Assembly (NCBI GenBank): GCA_009781925.1
Contig: WQUU01000262.1
Location: forward strand, 1 to 9,233
Source of the DNA: Bacillota bacterium
GTDB lineage: Bacteria > Bacillota > Clostridia > Oscillospirales > Oscillospiraceae
Reading direction: 5' to 3'
Length of the DNA: 9,233 nucleotides
The notes beneath the pieces were generated by a model. It was not told the DNA's origin, did no database searches, and saw only the letters and a list, made by a program, of their open reading frames with translations. Within the stretch, counting starts at the first letter, position 1. Each line of letters starts with the position of its first letter. The position numbers and the translations under genes were made by a program. Shown here piece by piece: positions 5,538 through 9,233 of this stretch.

Positions 5538-6161
5538 TCAGCAGCACATGCGGCCGCCGCCCATCATGGAACAGCAGCAGTCCGCGCACATGAGGGAGGT
5601 GCAGATGTCACAGCCGTCCGTGTTCTGCATTCCGCCGAACCCCGGCGAGCGATAGGCCTGTCCGCCGGAGCGCATGAACTGCAGGGCCTGGCGGTACTCC
5701 CCGTTATTCGGCTCCATGTTGACGGCGGTCTGGAAATAGCGGTCGGCCTCATCGATCCAGCCCTTGCGGTAAGAGAGGCTGCCCATGAGGAAGTTCCACT
5801 CCGCGCCCCGATCCGTGCAGGCGCCCAGCATCTGCTCCGCCTGCGCGATATTCCCGGCGTTGATCGCCATACGGATCTGGGCGAATACACCGGTGGAGGA
5901 GCCGGAGGAAGCGCCGGATCCCGGCGTATATCCCCCGCCGTACCCGCCCGGGCCCGGGCCTCCGCCCCCGCCTCCGCGCATCTTGGTGATGGAGTCGTAG
6001 GCCTCATTGACCTCCTTCATCTTCTCCTGGGCCAGATCCGCGAGGGGGTTGTCGTGGTAGTTGTCCGGGTGGTACTTGCGGGCCAACTCCCGGTAGGCCT
6101 TCTTTACATCTTCGTCGCTGGCGGTCGGGCTCACGCCGAGGACGCCGTATGGGTCAGCCAT
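5538..6161 (-). CDS. J-domain protein with TPR-like helices and Cys-rich tail
   Basis: This 207-aa protein begins with a J domain (1 to about 62), with the HPD motif at 31-33, which stimulates Hsp70 ATPase. A Gly-rich linker (63-92) follows, then a TPR-like helical segment (about 93-165; for example WNFLMGSLSYRKGWIDEADR and AVNMEPNN). The tail is unusually cysteine-rich, with cysteines at 184, 187, 192, 195, 196, 197, 206 and 207, including a CCC run. It is not DnaJ itself, which has a CXXCXGXG zinc domain and a substrate-binding C-domain. The ATG at 6161 has AGGAGA about 7 bases upstream; the open frame to 6353 overlaps the DUF5685 gene and is not credible. The tail may bind metal or attach to membrane. 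The client and partner Hsp70 are not in the window. Confidence 0.93.
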   Translation of the reverse strand: MADPYGVLGVSPTASDEDVKKAYRELARKYHPDNYHDNPLADLAQEKMKEVNEAYDSITKMRGGGGGGPGPGGYGGGYTPGSGASSGSSTGVFAQIRMAINAGNIAQAEQMLGACTDRGAEWNFLMGSLSYRKGWIDEADRYFQTAVNMEPNNGEYRQALQFMRSGGQAYRSPGFGGMQNTDGCDICTSLMCADCCCSMMGGGRMCC

Positions 6162-6170
6162 GTTGTATCT

Positions 6171-6180
6171 CCTAATTAGG
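6171..6180. promoter_or_regulatory. 10-bp palindrome overlapping the J-gene ribosome binding site
   Basis: CCTAATTAGG is a perfect 10-bp palindrome. Its downstream half on the minus strand contributes AGG to the AGGAGA ribosome binding site of the J-domain gene. It could be a protein-binding site, but a palindrome this short can occur by chance. Confidence 0.25.
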
Positions 6181-6238
6181 ATTTTCTTTTGCAGGGCCGG
6201 GCTTCCATGCCAGACCGCTGTAACCCAGAGCATTGCAA

Positions 6239-6262
6239 GCGGGGATGGAACCCCGCCCCTAC
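6239..6262 (-). repeat. Palindromic GTAGGGG element at the DUF5685 3' end
   Basis: GCGGGG (6239-6244) and CCCCGC (6251-6256) form a perfect 6-bp stem around ATGGAA. On the minus strand the element reads GTAGGGGCGGGGTTCC and on into CCCCGC. The TAG stop codon of the DUF5685 gene (6259-6261) is the TAG of GTAGGGG. The layout, a GTAGGG edge followed by a palindrome, matches the elements at 34-57 and 3391-3414 although the stem sequence differs. No T-run follows it. Confidence 0.65.
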
Positions 6263-7137
6263 ATCGTTTTCCGGTCGTTTCGGCGCGGATTCCACCGCCC
6301 GGCAAAGACCATCTCCGCGATCCAGGGGATGCCGAGATAGATGATATTTTCAAGAATCGGCGTATACGCCCCAGGAGTTAAGAGCTGAAACGCCGCGCCC
6401 ATCAGGTTTTGGGAGTGCCGCAGGCTGCACCGCAGGCGCTCCTCCGCTTCCGGCGTCAGCCTGCCTCCCGCGAGGCCGTAGCGGGCGGTCAGCGGATTAT
6501 AGCGGCCCCGCGCGCTGTCCTCCTTCAAATCATTGACGGCGTCCAAAAGATAGACCGTTCTGCCCGTATGGTAGAAGAGTTCACTTAAAACCCGCCGCCG
6601 CGCAGCATCCGTAGCGCCCCCTGCCGCGGCCGCCAGGATCAGAGAGAACTTGTCCGCCGCGGTGTCCAGGCTGTCACAGCCCTCCCGCTCCAGCTTACCC
6701 AGGGCTGCCAGCAGCTCCCGGGTCTTGATGTCAAACTCCGGGGCCAGTTTCGCGGCCTTGCGGTAGGCCCCGCGCAGCAGGAGCGACGCAGTCCCCGCGC
6801 CCAAGGCGCGGAAAAAACTTTCGTCCTCCCGATTGTCCCGCAGTTTCCAATAGCTCAGAATGACACTGTAATCCGCCGCCGCAAAAAGCGGGGCATCCGC
6901 CGACTGGACACACCTCTTCCGCAGGGGGTGCACCGCGCAGCGCCGGAAGGCGCAGGCGGGTTTTTCGCCCTCTGACAGCAGCATGGCGAGGAAGGTGAAG
7001 TCAAAATTCAGGATCAAGCGGCTCAAAAGGCCGTAACGCTTCTTCAACGCGTGGCAGAGCCCACAGTAGACGCTCTTGTAGGTCTCGAATTCCCGAACTT
7101 TCAGCTCCCCTTTCAGGGGGCGCACATAGCCAAACAT
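6259..7137 (-). CDS. DUF5685 family protein, function unknown
   Basis: The 292-aa product starts MFGYVRPLKGELKVREFETY and has YCGLCH (24-29), features I associate with DUF5685, a Firmicute family without a known role. It looks mainly helical and cytosolic. Five cysteines (25, 28, 62, 67 and 76) could bind a metal. Two acidic motifs stand out: RDNREDE (100-106) and DAVNDLKEDSARGRYNP (199-215). The second resembles the second Asp-rich motif of squalene/phytoene synthases, which suggests, but does not show, an isoprenoid-synthase-like fold. The ATG at 7137 overlaps the TGA of the rseC-like gene by one base (TGATG), indicating translational coupling. A J-domain protein gene follows after a 97-bp gap. 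The stop codon lies in a palindromic repeat. Confidence 0.85.
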   Translation of the reverse strand: MFGYVRPLKGELKVREFETYKSVYCGLCHALKKRYGLLSRLILNFDFTFLAMLLSEGEKPACAFRRCAVHPLRKRCVQSADAPLFAAADYSVILSYWKLRDNREDESFFRALGAGTASLLLRGAYRKAAKLAPEFDIKTRELLAALGKLEREGCDSLDTAADKFSLILAAAAGGATDAARRRVLSELFYHTGRTVYLLDAVNDLKEDSARGRYNPLTARYGLAGGRLTPEAEERLRCSLRHSQNLMGAAFQLLTPGAYTPILENIIYLGIPWIAEMVFAGRWNPRRNDRKTM

Positions 7138-7520
7138 CAGCGCAGAATCTCTGTGATCTCATAGGCCACGGCGCGCCGGCGCAGAGGCACGGCGATTCCA
7201 AGGCCCACGATAAGCCCCGCAAAGCTCCATATGACGGAGAACGTGTCACTGCTATGGAAAAATACGCTGAACAGGTAGCCCAGCAGGAACCCAAGGCCCG
7301 GAATTAGGTATAGAAAGAGTGTCGCAGCAGCCCGGTTTCGAACCAGCACGCGATCCCCGCTCCGCGCGCCGGCGGTGTTGCGCGCCAAGGCCACAGGGAC
7401 ATGGTGCTGGGCGCAGCCGGCGCAGGAGGCGCAGCCGCCCCCGCAGCTTCCTGCCCGCAAAACCGCCACTTCCGCCTTGTCCGCGCTGACAACGCGTTTC
7501 ATAATCGCGTTCTGTATCAA
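7137..7520 (-). CDS. RseC/SoxR-reducing-system family membrane protein
   Basis: This 127-aa protein has the RseC/MucC layout: a short N-terminal domain with a cysteine cluster (26, 30, 33 and 36, in SCGGGCASCAGC), then two membrane segments (about 67-88 and 94-113) and a short basic tail. Proteobacterial RseC acts in envelope stress signalling and in reducing the iron-sulfur cluster of SoxR, and relatives occur with Rnf complexes. None of those partners is visible here, so the role is open; the cysteines suggest a redox centre or metal site. The TTG at 7520 is chosen as start because AGGAGG lies at 7530-7535 with a 9-base spacer; the first ATG (7502) is too far away. It begins 13 bases after cdaR and overlaps the next gene by one base. 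Confidence 0.85.
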   Translation of the reverse strand: MIQNAIMKRVVSADKAEVAVLRAGSCGGGCASCAGCAQHHVPVALARNTAGARSGDRVLVRNRAAATLFLYLIPGLGFLLGYLFSVFFHSSDTFSVIWSFAGLIVGLGIAVPLRRRAVAYEITEILR

Positions 7521-7533
7521 TCCGGGTCTCCTC

Positions 7534-8799
7534 CTATGGGGTGGTGGCTGTGAGCGTCACGGTGACGTTGTAGGGGCCGCCGATGACGCCGGGCCCGGAG
7601 ACGTCCAGATTCCAGGTTAGCGACACTGTCCACTGTCCCGGGCCGTCGGCGACGGCGAGATCCGCGGTGGCGGAGATGTCCCCCGCTGTCATGGCGTTGA
7701 CCGCTTCCGGGTCTCCCCGGACGGTGACGTTCACACCTTCCCCGCCGATCTGCCAGTCCACGTTGGGCGGCAGGTTGATCACCGAAATATTTGTGACGTT
7801 AAATGACCGCGTAGTCAGACCCGTGATCTTCACGCTGACATCCGCCGACATCGTCCCGGAGAAATTCCTGAGCCCCTCCGGGATGGGAATATCATTGACC
7901 GTAAAAGAGGACTCCGTAGCAATCGTGGCCAGATCAACCGATCCGATGGTAAGGGAGTCAATACCCTGCAAAATCACGGGATCCCCCGCCAGCTCAACGG
8001 TTTCCGGCACGATTTGGATGTTGGCGTTCGCCGCTGTCGCGCCGCCGCCGGGGCTCACATCCAGCGTCAGGCGAACGGTTTTTACGGCGGTGACGGGGAG
8101 CGTTGCGTGGACGGAGATCGGGTCGAGTTTGAGGTCGTTGAGAACGGTGTCGTCCACCGGTCTGTCATTGGCGTCGTTCAGAACATAGGCCGTATCCTGC
8201 GCCAGAGTGGCATCAACATCTTTCTGGCTCAGGTTTACCCAGGCGTAACTCACTTTATTTACAGCGCTCTGCGGGCCGGAGATCGTAATAGCCGCCGGGT
8301 CGAATGTGATTTTGCCGTCCGGTTTGAATCCGTCCGCGGTTGTGCCTGTAAACGCGCCCCGCACTTCCACGTCTTTGCTGATCTGTCTTTCAACACTAAA
8401 GACGATGCCGGCCGGCGAAGTGGTGCCTGTGATCTTTGTACTGTCCACCTCGGAGGGAAAAATCACCGTGGCCGGCCGATTCAGGCCGTCTTGCGGCTCC
8501 GTGATGTCGGTCACATCCACCGAGACGGAGAGATTGTCCGCACTCAACTTTGCCAATTCTCTCTGCGGGCCGGTCAGACGCAGATTGACCTTGTTCGTGG
8601 CGACATTGGTGATGACGAGTCCCAGGTCATTCAACTGCGGCTCGCCGTGGAAGGTCACCTGAACATCTACAATATTCGCCGTATCTGTCACAGACTGCGC
8701 GTTGACAATAAACCAGACCACAAGCGCGGCCAGCAGCGACACAATTCCCCACAGAATGCGGTTTTGAAAGATACTGTTATTCCGCGTTTTCTTGTCCAT
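7534..8799 (-). CDS. cdaR: CdaA regulator CdaR, YbbR-domain protein
   Basis: The 421-aa protein has a short cytosolic N-terminus, one membrane anchor (about 15-33, ending ALVVWFIVNAQ) and an extracellular part with four YbbR-type beta repeats (roughly 40-138, 140-235, 238-325 and 330-420). The repeats are marked by similar strands: VNLRLTGPQREL (71-82), ITISGPQSAVNKV (171-183), VELAGDPVILQGID (268-281) and VNVTVRGDPEAVNAM (356-370). CdaR binds CdaA in the membrane and tunes c-di-AMP synthesis. The ATG at 8799 has AGAGGAAG just upstream and overlaps the end of cdaA by 23 bases, as expected for a coupled pair. The family commonly has three or four repeats. The TAG stop overlaps the ribosome binding site of the next gene. 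glmM, often the next gene, is not here. Confidence 0.96.
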   Translation of the reverse strand: MDKKTRNNSIFQNRILWGIVSLLAALVVWFIVNAQSVTDTANIVDVQVTFHGEPQLNDLGLVITNVATNKVNLRLTGPQRELAKLSADNLSVSVDVTDITEPQDGLNRPATVIFPSEVDSTKITGTTSPAGIVFSVERQISKDVEVRGAFTGTTADGFKPDGKITFDPAAITISGPQSAVNKVSYAWVNLSQKDVDATLAQDTAYVLNDANDRPVDDTVLNDLKLDPISVHATLPVTAVKTVRLTLDVSPGGGATAANANIQIVPETVELAGDPVILQGIDSLTIGSVDLATIATESSFTVNDIPIPEGLRNFSGTMSADVSVKITGLTTRSFNVTNISVINLPPNVDWQIGGEGVNVTVRGDPEAVNAMTAGDISATADLAVADGPGQWTVSLTWNLDVSGPGVIGGPYNVTVTLTATTP

Positions 8800-9233
8800 T
8801 GTTCTTCCTCTTGCGCAAGGAGCGCGGGCCCTTTTTCTTTGTCACAACAGTCTCCGGGATCAGTTCGCTCCTGAGGAGCTTCTCAAAGGTCTCCGCGCTC
8901 AGATGGCGCTTGAGCATTCCGTCCACCGCCACGGAGAGGGAGCCCGTCTCCTCCGAGACGATGGCCACCACGGCGTCGCTCTGCTCGCTCATGCCGATGC
9001 CGGCCCTGTGCCGCATCCCGAGATCTTGGCTGAGATTGTGGTTGGTGGACAGGGGGAGGATGCAGCCTGCCGCCGCGACCTGTCCCTCCCGGATGACAAC
9101 GGCGCCGTCGTGCAGCGGGGCGTTCGGGAAAAAGATATTCTTCAGCAGCTCCGCGGTCACGTTGGCGTCCAGGCGGGTACCGGTATTGATCTGATCCGTC
9201 AGGCGGTTGTCCCGCTCAAAAATGATGAGCGAT
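8777..9233 (-). CDS. cdaA: Diadenylate cyclase CdaA, C-terminal part (5' end outside window)
   Basis: About 151 residues of the DAC domain are present, running off the right edge of the window in an open frame. They include RLDANVTAELLKNIFFPNAP, the catalytic DGA in LHDGAVVI, the ATP-binding RHR in GMRHRAGIG, and SDAVVAIVSEETGSLSVA. CdaA (DacA) makes cyclic di-AMP from two ATP at the membrane; c-di-AMP controls potassium and osmolyte transport and is often essential in Firmicutes. The membrane helices expected at the N-terminus lie outside the window. The C-terminal tail is very basic (TKKKGPRSLRKRKNN). A GTG at 9160 is internal to the domain and is not a start. The end overlaps cdaR by 23 bases. 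Confidence 0.97.
   Translation of the reverse strand, partial: SLIIFERDNRLTDQINTGTRLDANVTAELLKNIFFPNAPLHDGAVVIREGQVAAAGCILPLSTNHNLSQDLGMRHRAGIGMSEQSDAVVAIVSEETGSLSVAVDGMLKRHLSAETFEKLLRSELIPETVVTKKKGPRSLRKRKNNGQENAE

Noticed and set aside
6162..6353. N-terminal extension of the J-domain protein by 64 residues
   Set aside because: It would overlap the DUF5685 gene by 95 bases and has no J-protein similarity; the ATG at 6161 has a good ribosome binding site and gives the standard J-domain start.

Overview
The window looks like a piece of a GC-rich Clostridia chromosome, probably an Oscillospirales-type gut or anaerobic Firmicute. This is inferred from gene content (CdaA-CdaR, RemA, clostridial PriA and omega), strong AGGAGG ribosome binding sites, TTG starts and the kinds of dispersed palindromic repeats present. 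No species is claimed. All eleven supported genes lie on the minus strand, so transcription runs from base 9233 towards base 1. Most junctions are tight, with overlaps of 1 to 23 nt or gaps of 1 to 40 nt; repeat elements fill the wider gaps.

Right part (9233 to 5021): the C-terminal half of the diadenylate cyclase CdaA overlaps its regulator CdaR (four YbbR repeats). Next come a RseC/SoxR-reducing-system family membrane protein, a DUF5685 protein, a J-domain protein with TPR-like helices and a cysteine-rich tail, and a small multi-pass membrane protein. The usual third gene of the c-di-AMP locus, glmM, is not seen.

Middle (5011 to 3411): an 85-bp inverted-repeat element fills the gap before yicC. 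It is followed by a small AT-richer helical protein (DUF6809-like) and the DUF370 regulator remA. In many Clostridia remA is followed by gmk and then rpoZ. Here the 237-bp remA-rpoZ gap holds three 57-bp tandem repeats plus a related palindrome, and no gmk.

Left part (3173 to 120): rpoZ (omega), priA (replication restart helicase) and a GFA/CENP-V-type zinc protein. The priA reading frame appears to carry an in-frame repeat-element insertion of about 40 codons. The last 119 bases hold another copy of the palindromic element.

Apart from the DUF5685/J-protein group, the genes are ordinary housekeeping functions. The most unusual signal is the load of palindromic repeats: they sit in intergenic gaps, supply the stop codons of two genes (remA and the DUF5685 gene), and one seems to be translated inside PriA. 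I see no defence system, CRISPR array, transposase, tRNA or rRNA.
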